Positions 35,901-48,165 of a DNA stretch of 64,000 nucleotides are shown here, piece by piece. The notes beneath the pieces were generated by a model, which was not told where the DNA came from, did no database searches, and was given only the letters and a program-made list of their open reading frames with translations. Each line of letters starts with the position of its first letter. Position 1 is the first letter of the stretch. The DNA is from Malaya genurostris. Its lineage: Eukaryota; Arthropoda; Insecta; Diptera; Culicidae. The position numbers were made by a program, and so were the translations under genes. The DNA lies in NCBI RefSeq assembly GCF_030247185.1, contig NC_080572.1, positions 100,667,198-100,731,197 on the forward strand. Direction: 5' to 3'.

Positions 35901-37910
35901 CACCGGAACCTCAATTTACGCGCAGAGCCGGGGGGTGCGTAAATAAAAAAAACATCCCGTTATTTCAAATTTTAATGTAAATAACATGAACAATTCAACT
36001 ACGTCCGATGCTTAGGCGCCTGAGAACCCTCTGAGTATGTTCTGAGACTATGGAAATGCTTAAGAGATGTTCCAATATCCAACGATTACGATTCCAATAT
36101 CTCCTTGGAGTATTGTCCTTAGGGTCTAAGCTGTGTCACAGCAAGAACTACAACGGCTAACGCCTTTTTTGTTTGTGGTTCATACTTTTAGAGGTACACA
36201 TTGCTTACTTGTCTATTTATAACTGTTCCAGGTAGGTTCCCAGTCGTCCAAGAACTTCGATGAAAACAAGTCTTAAGATCTACTCGAGCATTCAACGGTC
36301 TATGTATAGTTTTTCAATGCTGCTTATAGTTGTAGAGCTACATACTGCTTACTTGTGTGTTTTGATCTTTTCTCGGAACATTCACAGTCGTCCAGGAACT
36401 CAGTAGCTTATGTATAATTTTTCAATGCTGTTTATAGTCGTAGAGCTACAACTCCAGGTAGCTTTTTAATGGCCTAGAGCAATCACAATTGTCCTATTGA
36501 TCGCATGTGGCATGTCGAATATGGACCGAGAACGATAGGTTCGTTAATGCACTTTGTTACACTGGTAGATCTTAAGGCCTGAACTGCAGGAAGTTTTGAT
36601 GTGAAACACATCTTTATTTTCTATATAGGGGTGCAAATCGGAAACTCAAAGAAAATACACTTAGAAATGTGGTCAGGTTTTAAACACTTACAGCTCAGAT
36701 GACGGTTTTGAAGGAGTAAGCGATATATCAATGGGAAAGCATCGCTCTGATTGGTCAATCAATGCAAAAGCGAAGCTGTTGGAAGCACGCGAATCTATAA
36801 ATAGAAACGAAATTATAGCGAACGTTTCAGTCCTACGTGTAGCATGCCAGAGTTATTACTAGACAGCAAGACAGAAAGCGCTATAAAACGATTTGAAGCT
36901 TAATTGGAATGCACTGATCTTGTGTCATGCGAGTTGATGAAATTTCATGTTATGTCGTTTTCGCCTCAGAAATTTGCAACTACCCCATGGTAAATTTTGA
37001 GTGCTTAAGATGAATTTCTTATTTATATAAGATGATCTCGATTAATAATGAGAAAAAGTTTATTAATAATGAGAAAAAGTTGACCGAAATCGCAGAATGG
37101 TAGAGAAACTTAACGCTATAAAAATAACTGCTTGCATACAAAACTTGAACAGAAGAGAAGCTTGAATATCGAAATCCATATCGCAAGTATGTACACAGAA
37201 TTTAAAATTTAAATACATTTGTTATTTTAATGTAATTTCGTCGGCTACAAAACAAATACAGATCAAGACAAATAGAGTCTATATTTTGGGTTCGAGTGTT
37301 CGGTGTTGATTCTTAACCAAGATCAATCTAAGCAGACTCTCGTGAAATCACGGATTCAAAAGTATGACGATTGATTGAACTGTTTGATTGTTGATCATTA
37401 GAAAATTTGGTTGCCTTCTGCCACATCAATTGGCTGCAAACAACCCCATGGGGCTGATCCTTGTAGTTTTTGGATGGATCATCGGTTACGTTAGTAGACC
37501 TTAAGACCTTGTTCGAGGAGATTTTGGATGTGCAAGTTCTGCTACAGATCTTATCACAGTATGTCAATTTTCTATGCATAGTACTGCGAGTACATACCGC
37601 ACCCAATAGTCATATGAAAGTGATATTTGCTTTTCAGATAATTTTTGGATGCCCACGATCTTATTTAGATTCTTTGGAATTAAACAATTCATTAATGTAC
37701 ATTTCACAATATTCAATTCCCTGAAGCATGTTAGATTGTTTTGTATATGTACATAAATTGAGATTTCCTTCATTATGCAAAAACCGTTTTTTAACGCGAT
37801 CATCGCGTGGATTAAATAAAAAATTCGCGTTATTTCAAATAAAACGCGTGAAAAAAGTCGCGTAAACTCAATTCGCGTAAATTTAATTCGCGTAAATTGA
37901 GGTTTTAGTG
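35901..37910. mobile_element. Non-autonomous TA-inserting element with AACCTCAATTTACGCG ends
   Basis: The left end CACCGGAACCTCAATTTACG and the right end, complement CACTAAAACCTCAATTTACG, are inverted repeats of about 22 bp with few mismatches, each next to a TA dinucleotide. Such termini resemble pogo/Tigger-type elements. The 2-kb interior lacks a transposase. It has internal direct repeats, e.g. TTTTTCAATGCTG with CGTAGAGCTACA near 36310 and 36420. Superfamily assignment is tentative. Confidence 0.6.
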
Positions 37911-38551
37911 TATTGTTTTGAATCAGTGCTCATTTGTCTATCTCCTCGTACAGTAAACAATGTCCGCGATGATCATGGCATCCGTCAATTGAGAAGTTGT
38001 AGATTGTTTTGCAAATTTTGTGTACTGAACTATGTTTGGCTGTTTCAGTCAATTTATCGAAAGTTATGTATAGTTTATGAACCTATTTAGTGAAGGAAAG
38101 GTTAGACGATGGCTTCCGCACCACAGTCAAGACCCAAGCGAAAATTTGACGCTTGACACAGTGATGACTCTTTTTTCTTACATTCGGGTCAAAATCTTGA
38201 GAATGTCGAGCATCTTAAGCTCCCCGCGGAGAACTGGTTCAGCTAAAGTAAATAAACCAGGTCTTATGCACGCGGGATCCTCATTTTGCGCAGAGATAAA
38301 TTTATTCTCATTCGCAGGCAACGTGCTTTAACCGCTCTCAAGACTCCCTCGCACATTTGACGTATTTCGCACCAACTCGAACAAATATTGGTGGTACCCT
38401 CTCAGATTTGAATGCAATTTTCTGGACATATAGATTTTGTCACAAAAAGCCACATTGCATACTTCGTTTTTCAAAATTGATCAAGACGGTCGTTTGAAAA
38501 GGGTCAAGCTTGTTTAACTTATTTTTGCCTTTCTCATATTCTCATACCTTA

Positions 38552-39466
38552 TGATCAAACAAGAACCGGAATTTTATCAAAAAACGCAAAATTTCAGTTT
38601 TTAATGAATTTCTTTATTATCACCTTCAAATAACTCTCCTCCTGCGGCAATACATGCATGCCAACGCTTGATCCAATTTTCCATACAAGTTTTATAGGCC
38701 GCCGAAGGTATGGCCTTTAGTTCACGCAGCGAATTCTCTTTTATGGTCTCTATGGTATCAAAACGCGTTTCCCGCAATGGCAATTTGAGTCTGTGGAAGA
38801 GGAAAAAGTCACACGGGGCCATATCTGGAGAGTACGGTGCTTGGTTGATGATATTGGTTGAGTTTTTGGCCAAAAACTGCGACACAACCAACGCTGTGTG
38901 AGCCGGCGCATTATCGTGGTGTAAAATCCATGAGTTTTCCTTCCAAAAGTCTGGCTTTTTTTGCGAATGGCCTCACGCAAACGACGCATAAAGCCAAATA
39001 ATATTCCTTGTTAACTGTTTGACCGTCCGAAAGGAATTCATAGTGCACCACACCACGATTATCGAAAAAAAACAGTCAGCATAACTTTGATTTTGGGGAT
39101 CATCATGATCCAAGCTTGTACGACCACCTTTGAAGTGTTTATACCACTCGTATGCCTGTGTTTTACCTAGACACGATTCACCAAAGGCCTTTTCTAATAT
39201 TTTCAACGTTTCTGAACACTTAAATCCATTTGCAACACAAAATTTGATGCACGCACGTTGTTCTAAATTTTCATCCATTATAAAAATCGCCACACGAAAA
39301 TTTTTCAACTTCTTTGTATAGACGCCAAACAAAAACTAATCGTACGATATGCGTCAAAATTTGACAAAATGTGTATAAAAGTGTTGCCAACGTTGAGAGA
39401 ATAAAAGTTTACCGATTGGAAAAGCGCGTTAATTTTAAAATGAAAATTCCGGTTCTTTTTTTATCA
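38552..39466 (-). mobile_element. mariner element with intact TIRs, internally deleted
   Basis: The TIRs, TGATCAAACAAGAACCGGAA on the left and the complement TGATAAAAAAAGAACCGGAA on the right, are flanked by TA on both sides. At 915 bp it is shorter than a typical ~1.3-kb mariner. The transposase pieces run on the minus strand. Confidence 0.85.
38605..39290 (-). pseudogene. mariner transposase (DD34D), deleted and frameshifted
   Basis: The N-terminal DNA-binding domain starts at MDENLEQRACIKFCVANGF and continues with CLGKTQAYEWYKHFKGGRTS. The frame then jumps to the catalytic part through several frame changes. HDNAP-type sequence precedes VVSQFLAKNSTNIINQAPYS and PDMAPCDFFLF, giving the Asp-34-Asp spacing of mariner. 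The end is WIKRWHACIAAGGELFEGD. A large central segment with the first catalytic Asp is missing. This copy is inactive, but its TIRs could still be used in trans. Confidence 0.8.
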
Positions 39467-39742
39467 TACGGTAGAAGTTAATTGGAACCGAATGATAAAA
39501 GATATGTGTGTGTATGTGTGTGCATGACAAATATTCTCTCTTTTCAACTCTGACTATCGGTACGTTTATTATATTAGTGTGCCGATATCCAGCTTTCGGT
39601 TCCGGAAGTAAGGGAGAGTGTTCGGTTACCGGCACCCTTTTCTTTTTACCTCATAACTTCTAACTTAGTGCACATTATGCGGACATCTGTACATCAATGG
39701 AAAGCTAAAGCCCTGGCTATCAACTGATTAAGAAACTAAGTT

Positions 39743-40360
39743 AAAAACTCACTTTCAAGGATCACATTGAAGGAATCCAGGCAAAGTGTAAAAAATATAT
39801 TAAATGTTTATATCCTCTTATAAACAGAAATTCTAAGCTCTGTCTAAAAAACAAGTTGTTAATTTATAAACAAATTTTCAGACCAGCCATGCTTTATGCA
39901 GTACCTATTTGTTCAAGTTGTTGTTCCACTAGGAATAAAACGCTCCAAAGGATTCAGAATAAAATTCTGAAAATGATTTTGAAGCGTCCTCCCTGGATTA
40001 GTACAAATGAGTTACACAGACTCACAAATATACAATCATTAGATGTAATGTCACATAATATTATAAGCAAATTCCGACAAAAATCGATGCAATCTTCAAT
40101 TGAATCGATTCGCTCTCTGTATTAGTAAGTAAGTTAGTATATAAGTTCCTTTTCCCCATTACACAATACAAGTAGGTTTAGAATTTTCTTTACACAAAAA
40201 TCTCAGAATTGCTGAAGCAAATGATGTCCTCATGGTAACAACAAAATCATATATATAATAGGGCTGAAAAGTCACCACTTGTGGCTGAACACCCAATTTA
40301 AATCTTAATAATTTTATTTTAACTCATATTCCAATAAATAGTTATTTAAAAAAAAAACAA
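39743..40360 (+). mobile_element. 5'-truncated Juan-like (Jockey clade) LINE insertion
   Basis: It is flanked by the 13-bp direct repeat AAGAAACTAAGTT (39730-39742 and 40361-40373) and ends in a poly(A) stretch. The open part (39856-40125) encodes the ORF2 C-terminus with LLIYKQIFRPAMLYAVPIC, TLQRIQNKILKMILKRPPW and ISKFRQKSMQSS. There is no RNase H, as expected for Jockey-clade elements. Confidence 0.85.
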
Positions 40361-40395
40361 AAGAAACTAAGTTGATTTATTTGATTGAAAAAAAG

Positions 40396-40426
40396 AAAGT
40401 AAAGTAAAGTAAAGTAAAGTAAAGCA
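40396..40426 (+). repeat. Short AAAGT pentanucleotide repeat
   Basis: Six direct copies of AAGTA-type units. Confidence 0.8.
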
Positions 40427-40789
40427 ATAAATTTTGGCCATTTTAAAAAAGATGTTCGGTTACCAGCACCCCAAGAGATTTCGCTTAAAATGAAAAAAAT
40501 ATAAGTAAAGACTGCAGCTATTCAAAGAAAAAACAGAATTTATTCTTTTTGGAAGCGTTTTTGACAAAAGTCTTGATTGTCTGATTGTGACTTCGCCTTG
40601 GTGCTCTTGATCGAATATTTGGATGGTGGCGCCTTTGGTATTAATTTGGCCGGTCTTCAACGTTATTTCTTAGCCGGAGCATCTGCTGTATGAGCAGCCA
40701 GATGTTTGTTTCGACAGCAGCCAGCATATCACTGACAATTTAATAAATATTCAATCCGTTCACCTTTCCGATTGATACTCTTCAATTCA

Positions 40790-40995
40790 AAGCAAAGTCT
40801 TGGCATTACATTCCTTTTGTGGAATTTGGCCTTTCTGTTTCAACAGACTTCGCAGCCGATTCTTAGTGTACAGAATCATTGCATGGCTAGTACTATGGAT
40901 CCTACTGACACTAAGAATCCTTCCAGGTCGGGGCTCGAACATACGACAACTGGCTTGTAAGACCAGCGTCCTATGCATTGAACCGCCAACCCGGG
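40790..40995 (-). mobile_element. tRNA-derived SINE with 13-bp target duplication
   Basis: Read on the minus strand it begins CCCGGGTTGGCGGTTCAATG and contains a B-box-like TATGTTCGAGCCC. A tRNA-like anticodon arm (CTGGT-CTTACAA-GCCAG) lies between. The insert is flanked by ACTCTTCAATTCA (40777-40789 and 40996-41008). The second copy at 45.9 kb has the loop CTAACAA, suggesting a valine-type tRNA ancestor; this is inference. Confidence 0.8.
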
Positions 40996-41425
40996 ACTCT
41001 TCAATTCATGATACTCTAAAAAGAGTCAGAAAAAACTTTTGTGTTGATATTCACGTAATTAAAAGTTATTTTGAACACATAAAAAAATACAAGTGACTGT
41101 TTGCTTCGCAATTCGGCACAAAAAGAACGTGCTGCTATTACAAACACATGACATTTGTCGGATTGACGCTATCTGCTTTCTGTCAAAGGCTACGGTGGGG
41201 TGCCGGCAACCGAACACCTTCTCCTACCGATAATAGCAACCAAATATTATAAAATGGAGCTCATTTCACTTTCTCACAAATGATTTAATAGATTTTCACT
41301 AACTTAAATTCAAATATACTATTTCAATGTAGTATTATGCAACTGGAATCTTCAAACCTCTTTTCTAAACCTTACTCCAAACTTAGATTCAAAGGAAGGT
41401 CTCATGGCCCAATACAAAGTTCCTG

Positions 41426-41880
41426 AATTTCATTTGGATCCGACTTCCGATTCCGGAATTACAGGGTGATATGCACCAAAATTGTGAAAATAATGTCACT
41501 CATTTTTCTTCAGATGGCAGAACCGATTTTTACAAACTTAGATTCAAATTGAAGGTCTTATGGTTCCATACAAGTTTAAAAATTTCATTTGGATCCAACT
41601 TCCGGTTCTGGAATTACAGGGTAATATGCACCAAAAATGTGGAAATAATTCATTAAAAATTCGAAAAAAAAATATCACTCACTTTTCTCTGAGATGGCTG
41701 AACCTATTTAAATTAAATTAAAGGTCTCAAGGTTTCAAACAATTTCATTTGGATTCAACTTCTAGTTCCGAAATTACATTGTGAATTGCACCAAAAATGT
41801 GGAAAAAATGTCATTCACTTTTCTCGGAGATGGCTGAACCGATTTCCACAAACTTAGATTCAAATGATAGGTTTTAAGAT
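41426..41880. repeat. Three tandem units of about 155-160 bp
   Basis: AATTTCATTTGGATCC-type blocks followed by ATGCACCAAAAATGTGG recur near 41426, 41579 and 41741. Each is followed by GATGGC(T)GAACC. Confidence 0.75.
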
Positions 41881-42054
41881 ACCCTAAGAATATATTAATG
41901 TTCATTCGACCTAAACCCCTTTTTACCTTTTTTTATAAATATGAAAAATAGGTATAGAATTCGATCCAACAATAGAAAATTTTTCCGAGGCCCGATTCAG
42001 CTCGACGAACTGAGCAAATGTCCGTGTGTGTGTATGTGTGTTGTCATCTAAGAA

Positions 42055-43797
42055 ATCGAGATCTCAGAGATGGCTGGACCGAACTAGTCGCAAATGAAAG
42101 CTCTTCCCGTCACCCTTTACGCCATTGAATGGTTTTAAGATCGGATGTTTACTTTTTGAGTTATACGAAGTTTTATGTCAAAATTTCCAGTTTTTTGACA
42201 GCACCTGTCACAATTGGCCTTGATAACAGAATATATTTCCCAACTTAGATTCCGCACGGTAATATCTATCCAACAAGTCATAGATTGTTACAATCCGTAC
42301 ATTTTTAAAGGAGATATCGAAATTTTTGTGTAAGCCACTGTTTCCTCTATTCCAGCACTAGAAGTTTTGAGCGCTGTATGACAAAGCAATGCTTGGGAGA
42401 AACGTGAAACACGATTTTTTATACTGTTATATACTATTGTTTCAAAGTACCAAAAAGACTGTGTACAGTACCCTTTTCCATGACATTATGTCTCGGACCA
42501 AATTTAGCAGGGTTCGTTTTTGGCAACATAATCGTTCGAATATGCCATATGTAAACCAGATGATGGCAGAATATTCGAGTTGAAAGCAATTTCATAATTA
42601 TATTGATTTAAACTACTTTCAGCAATAAATGCTGGAAAAACATAACACCCATATACCATTCGAATCTGTTCGTCGAGATCAGCAAATGAGTGTGTGACAA
42701 ATAATTTCACTCAATTTTTTACCTTTTTTTCGAAGATGACTCAACCGTTTTCTACAAAATCAGATTCATATGAAAAGTCGTATGCTCCTAAACAAGGTTC
42801 CTGAATTATGTTTGGTTCCGACCTCTGGTTTGGTTCCGGAAATACAGGATGATATGTGAAACGAAATTAAAATTGTTTAACTCATTTTTCTCGTAGATGT
42901 CTGAACCGATCTAAGAATCATCTAAGATTCAAATGAAAAGTTTTAAGATTCTATAAAACATCTTGTTTTTTTGTCAGATCCAACTTCCGGTTTCGGAGAT
43001 ACAGGGTGCTTAGTATAAAAATGTCTATTTCACATAAATTAATCAGGTTTATCGAGTTAGCAGATTTGGATAGTCGATAACCAAATAAACTTCTTTCATT
43101 TTCGGTTGTACTCAGTTTTCGTTTCGGAAGACACCCAAAAATTTAATTCGCACTACGATGTCTACATTGATTTTTGAACATTTTCAAACAAATGTAAACT
43201 ATACTCAGGTGACTTCGGCTACACCGATTTTCGAATTTCGGTTCCAGTATCGAATCGTTTCTCAAAGCTCAATCGTTTTCTCAAAAAAGCCAAATCGAAT
43301 TGCAGAAACAAAAGTGCAAATTAAAATAAATCCAATTTTATCCAATTCTGACTTCCGATTCTGGAATTGTAGGATGATGAATTTTTAAAATTCAAAGTGA
43401 TATAGAAGATGACAATCCCAAAAAGCTTTAAAGTTGGACTCAAAAATATTGTAATTTATTCGTCATATGGCCATACGAATCGGTTTGGGTTATGCTGGTT
43501 CCTGAATACCGGCTCTGGAAGTACCTTAAATTACCCTAAACTCTAAAGTGGAAATTACTTCGACATTTCATGGAATATTTTATCGATTGTTTCACTTTTA
43601 GATTCAAATTCGATCCGATTTGCAGTTTCGACATTACAGAGTAATGAGTGATTAAAATCTCAAATTGCCACTTAAAACGACGGACATTAGAATAATGTCT
43701 TGAAAACTGAAACACCGAAGAATATTCATGCAAAAAACACATACGAATTGATAAAAAAAAAGGTATCATCTCACTGCTAGGTGGATTAAGCACGTTT
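42055..43797 (-). repeat. Dispersed element R2, copy 2 (inverted relative to 16.1-17.8 kb)
   Basis: The complement of this block follows copy 1 from the AATCCACCTAGCAGTGAGA end to the GAGATCTCAGAGATGGCTGG end. Divergence is moderate. Confidence 0.75.
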
Positions 43798-44484
43798 TTT
43801 CATAAGTTACCTCTCTATATTTGCTAGTTTAAATAAATATATAAATAAGTAAATAAAACGTTAATTTTTCTAGTTTGCCAGCCATGAAAGTCTGTATCCA
43901 AATAAACGAAACATTGATAATCCCATTAAAGATCTGCTGAATTTTATTCGAGTCCGACTATCGGTAATTTTTTTGACCAAAATCAAATCTTCATTAAAAA
44001 TTTTTAAATATTATTCGTAGGTCATATTAGTGTATGGTTGAATGTACCGAATGTCACTATGCCGATATCCAGCTTTCGGTTGCGGAAGTACCAACAGTAG
44101 TAATTAAATGTAATAAAATGTAGCTCACTTCACACTCTCACACATGATTCAATAGATTCTCACTAACTTAAATTCAAATGTAGTATATCAATGTAGCAAT
44201 ATTATGAAACAGAAATCTTTAAAACTATATTCTAAACTATTTTATATCGTAGTATTTTGGGGAATTTCGGCTGTAATATACAGTAGAAAAAGAAAATGAG
44301 AAAGGCATATTTACACCAGTGATTAGATTAAAACAGGTTTTTATAAATAAAATAAGTAGGCTTAGAGTTCGCTCAAACTTTGGAAAACGAACTGGGTAAA
44401 TGGCTGTGTCTGTATGTATGTGTGTGTGTGCAAAACAAAGAGATGTGAATCCCAGAGAAGGCATGACCGATTTTGACCAAACTA
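43798..44484. repeat. Repeat-derived stretch, no gene
   Basis: Includes the empty-site relative of the 39.6-kb element (44060-44190) and, near 44295-44340, an end of the R3 family (GAGAAAGGCATATTTACACC). Confidence 0.5.
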
Positions 44485-44758
44485 CACAGATAAAAATATT
44501 TTGTGAATTTACATCTTTTTTCATGCTCATATTTGGAGCGAACATAAAGTTACTTTACAATTCTATACGTTTCAATATAATTTAATCTAAAAAATAAGCG
44601 TTAATTGAAAAATATAGTTCTAGTCATTGAAAATTTAATGCAATTCAATTTAGTTTTGCATCGATGATGGATTCCAATCAAACTTTCGATTCAACCCCTG
44701 TCTATTTCATGTTACAATGGATTTACATCTCGTGTAAATTTCATTATTTTTTTCTGTG
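44485..44758. mobile_element. MITE, 274 bp, TA-flanked
   Basis: Ends CACAGATAAAAATA and TTATTTTTTTCTGTG are inverted repeats next to TA on both sides, with GTGAATTTACAT and GTAAATTTCAT continuing the symmetry. The interior has no gene. A similar element is at 49678-49928. Confidence 0.6.
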
Positions 44759-45897
44759 TAGTTGCAAATGAAAGGATTTCAAGGAAGTATATACGCTATT
44801 GTTTTTGCTTTTGGTTCTGATGATTACTTTTCTAGTAATACACTTTCATTTCAAAATTTGCAGTTTTTTAACAATACCTGTCACAATTGGTCTTGAAATT
44901 GAATAAAGTACTCTTCAACATAGTATTTTGGGTCGATTCGATTTTAGCACGGTTTGTTCGATTGTGACGTGTTAATCCTTATAGTGAAAATTCCGCATTA
45001 TCTTTGAATCTAAAGTGATAACCAATAAGTTTTAACAACTAAAAAAATAGTAACTGTCTTCAACTACAATCACTGAAAAAACAAAACTTTCATATAACTC
45101 AAATATATTCGATTCGTAAATGTGTGTTTGTATGATCCGACAGAACAAACTTTGCATAAGTTTGAAATCCCGAAATGTTGCTACTAGTTTTGCTAGATAG
45201 TATTGGAATGATTAATTTGAATGCATCAAGAATCAGAACAGATTGACTCAAATGATATGTTCCCATGATTATTTTGGGATTTGTGCCTTTCTATGAATTC
45301 CTATCATTCATTTGGGAAGGGAAGGATAAGGGGAATCTGGAGAGGAACGGTGTGGTAGATGAGTTGGAAAAACAGAATCAAATCGTTCTGTGCCCCCAAA
45401 AGGATACTGAGCGATCTGCAGGTGCCAAAATGTACATTTAATAATACCTCCTATCTCCGAAAGAATCAAGATATTTTACAAATGCTACACTTTTCTGCGA
45501 TCTCGGAAGAATGGAGAACGATTCGCTATATTTATAAGAAGAAGTGAATTTCGTACTCCATAAGGGATGTCAAACAATTTGCTTAAACCTTCTGAGGTCA
45601 ATATATTAAAAATTCATTCACTTTAGGACGAAAGATGAACCCCTCTTACTGTAGCTCCTTATCACATTGGGTGAGGAATGATAGAATATCTATTTATTTT
45701 AGCTCACCATACACAGATTCAATCATGTATGGAGAACAAAAAACCTGGATATGAAGTAGCGTTTATGTGGGACAGTTATATACCAGATGATATGAAGTGT
45801 AGTAATCGCATTCACAAAAATCACACGAAAAATATTCAGCACACTGAATAGTAATCATGCGATAGTGGGAAAAATGCGGTAGACATTTTGACATTTT
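44759..45897. other. No recognised gene
   Basis: A plus frame 45359-45547 (62 codons, from a true ATG) has no family I recognise. The stretch is otherwise AT-rich. Confidence 0.35.
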
Positions 45898-45898
45898 C

Positions 45899-46023
45899 GT
45901 CCCGAGTTGGTGATTCAATGCATAGGGCGCTGGTCTAACAAGCCAGTTGTCGTATGTTCGAGTCCTGACCTGGAAGGATTCGTAGTGTCAGTGGGATCGT
46001 AGAACTAGTCATGCAATGGTTAT
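45899..46023 (+). mobile_element. tRNA-derived SINE, second copy, 3'-truncated
   Basis: Begins CCCGAGTTGGTGATTCAATG and shares the B box region GTCGTATGTTCGAG and the downstream CCTGACCTGGAAGGATTC with the copy at 40790-40995. The 3' part ends early and no target duplication was found. Confidence 0.65.
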
Positions 46024-46332
46024 GTTACTACTAATAAAACATATATCAAACTTGCTTATCTATTTGATAAACACAAATAAACTCGAACAGGTACACCAGA
46101 TATTTTCCTACATAGGTTCCTACGATAAGCCACCGGCAGCACTGGCGGCCTTCAATCAAGTGCCGTCTAGTTAGTTGGTACAAAAAAGATATATTTTCCA
46201 TTATTAATTTTTTATAATATTGTAGAGATTTCAAGTTTCATGCGTTTATCACAAATGTTTTGTGAATTCGCATAGTGAAAACGTAGGATGTCATGCGACC
46301 GGTAGGATAAACAGACCCCTTGAACAAGAACG

Positions 46333-46338
46333 TCAGTT
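46333..46338 (+). promoter_or_regulatory. Candidate initiator of the GNAT gene
   Basis: TCAGTT fits the arthropod initiator and lies about 120 bases upstream of the start codon. No TATA box or downstream element is evident. Confidence 0.2.
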
Positions 46339-46452
46339 CGTAATGTTTCGAAGGCTAAAAATTTCTTGTGAAAATCTGTCGCTTGTGAGTGGTCTGCTGA
46401 AAAAGAATTGTCGCAACTTGCTACAACTGGAAGTCATCGAGAAATCTAACCA

Positions 46453-47542
46453 ATGGCTAGTCAAGCGATGCAGAGAAATGAATTCTGCTATTGTAGGTTT
46501 CCATTTTATCGTTTGATCACGCGTATAAGAAATAATTATCAATTCATTTCGAACAGTCAATTCCCAGGCCATTCAGTGTTCGGTTGGCTAAAGCTCAAGA
46601 CGAACCTCACATTATGCATTTCCTAAGAGAGCATCTGTACGACGAAGAACCGCTATTGAGAAGTCTGAACATAACCAAAACAATGGCTATTCCCTGTTTA
46701 GAGGCGTATTTGAACGATCATCTGAAAGATGGTAAATGATTTAAGCCTTGTCAGTATAATAGATAAAATGTTATCATTTTCTTCACAAATACAGGATTCA
46801 CTATGATTGCCGTCGAACCCGACAATAGGATAGTGGGTATATCTCTGAACCAAAGGAACTGCGACTGGGAAGGCGACAAGCTTCGTGAGCGCGCCGAGCG
46901 AGTTCAGTGTGATCCTCTCAGGAAACTGTTTTACATTTGGTCAATAGTGGCTAAAGAACCAAAACTTCATCAGAAGTATCGAACTTCATGTATATTCGAG
47001 GTATGGTGAGGTCTTAAAACTTTGCAACCAACCTGTAAAAGCTCATGCGCAGAAGCTCTTCGGAACTTAGTTTCACTATTTACCACTAGTGGCGAATGGC
47101 GCTGCTGACGGAATTAACCCAACACTAACCGGCTTTTTTTTCGATTTTGTTTTCAACCCTCTCTACAGATTGCCATTCTTGCCACGGCACGCGAAGCCCA
47201 ACGCAGAGGAATAGGATATCAATTAACGGTGCAGTCGCTGCGTTTGGCACGTGATTTAGGGTTCGACTGGGCGCGCATGGATTGCACGAGCGAGTATAGG
47301 TAAGGTCCACTTAGTAGCCGTAATGTAGATAACATCAGTGTTTGTTCTTCGTTTGCACGGTTTCATCCCTACGCCTTCCCACGCAATCGCGCAGTTCCAG
47401 AATAGCGAAAAAAGTCGGTATGGATTGCACGTGGTCGGTTCCCTACAAACATCTGGTAGACAGTGCCAAAAAACCAGTGGTGATTCCAGATGAACCGCAC
47501 AGTCACATTCGCGTTCATGTTATTCAGTTGAGAGGAAGTTAG
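46453..47542 (+). CDS. GNAT-family acetyltransferase, arylalkylamine N-acetyltransferase-like
   Basis: Five exons: 46453-46496, 46568-46731, 46795-47000, 47169-47299, 47395-47542. All introns are short (63-168 bp), start GT and end AG, and keep one frame, giving 230 residues. Early in the protein is PFSVRLAKAQDEPHIMHFL with REHLYDEEPL, the typical start of insect arylalkylamine N-acetyltransferases, where an acidic residue acts in catalysis. The acetyl-CoA binding motif is AREAQRRGIGYQL (Q-x-x-G-x-G type). RIAKKVGMDCTWSVPY near the end is the usual C-terminal block. Such enzymes acetylate dopamine, serotonin or related amines, in cuticle sclerotisation or amine inactivation; the substrate here is unknown. 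ATG 46453 is the first in frame after a stop. Confidence 0.85.
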
Positions 47543-47608
47543 GCGTTTTCGGTGCCGATGTAGGGAAGCACCAAGACTGCTGAAGTTTGAGCTGAGACCA
47601 TTATTGAA

Positions 47609-47614
47609 AATAAA
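47609..47614 (+). terminator. Poly(A) signal of the GNAT gene
   Basis: AATAAA 67 bases after the stop codon. Confidence 0.6.
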
Positions 47615-47619
47615 TGTTG

Positions 47620-48165
47620 TATATACTTTTTGATGGCAGGACATTTCAATTGAAGAAAGCAAAACACTATGCTTTATAATATGTTTATGCAAATCTTCAC
47701 ATTATATTTTTTTGCATATCTGTGCTGCCTTTCATTTATACATTTTATACAGGGAAATTTAGTGAAGCATTCTTGTAAGAACCAAATAAACCCAAAATAT
47801 TAAAAATACATTATTTAGCAGTAAAGAAAATGAATTAAAACAGTTCCGATTCATCTTGATCACAAATTTCAAAATGATCTCGATCAGCTTGAAATAGTTA
47901 TTCTTATTGACCGTTTTGTCAACCCTGCCATTGGAAACCGCCGGTAAAGTCTCGAGAAAGTTAAGGTCCGGGTTTTGTGGAGGCCCGTCTTGTGTTTATT
48001 TTTTTGTAACAAGACTGGTTAGACTTGATCTTCTTACTGATCCTTATTACCGTTCTCACTTCCACTTTCACATTCACTTCACTTACATGTCACTTTGATT
48101 TGATTTTTCCTATTACCAGTATCACGCATAGTGAAGTGATCATTGTGGTGGAAAAAACTTTTTTT
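47620..48165. other. No recognised gene
   Basis: AT-rich intergenic sequence between the GNAT gene and the element starting at 48166. Confidence 0.45.

Larger units (their letters stand above)
39611..41224. mobile_element. TA-flanked TIR element with GTGTTCGGTTACCGGCACCC ends, host to two younger insertions
   Basis: The ends (AGGGAGAGTGTTCGGTTACC... and the complement of ...GGTGCCGGCAACCGAACACC) are inverted repeats of about 27 bp next to TA. An uninterrupted relative of the flanking DNA exists at 44060-44190 (CAGCTTTCGGTTGCGGAAGT, then ACC), which acts as an empty site and confirms both borders. Inside lie a Juan-like LINE (39743-40360) and a SINE (40790-40995). Without them the element is about 760 bp, with no transposase. 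A lone end of the same family occurs at 53596. Confidence 0.75.

Noticed and set aside
40790..41008. Functional tRNA gene on the minus strand
   Set aside because: The anticodon arm and B box are tRNA-like, but the acceptor stem does not pair and the unit is a 206-bp SINE with a target duplication.
46262..46516. Alternative first exon of the GNAT gene in the frame from 46262
   Set aside because: Its frame cannot be spliced into the GNAT exon 2 without a stop; the frame from ATG 46453 joins cleanly.
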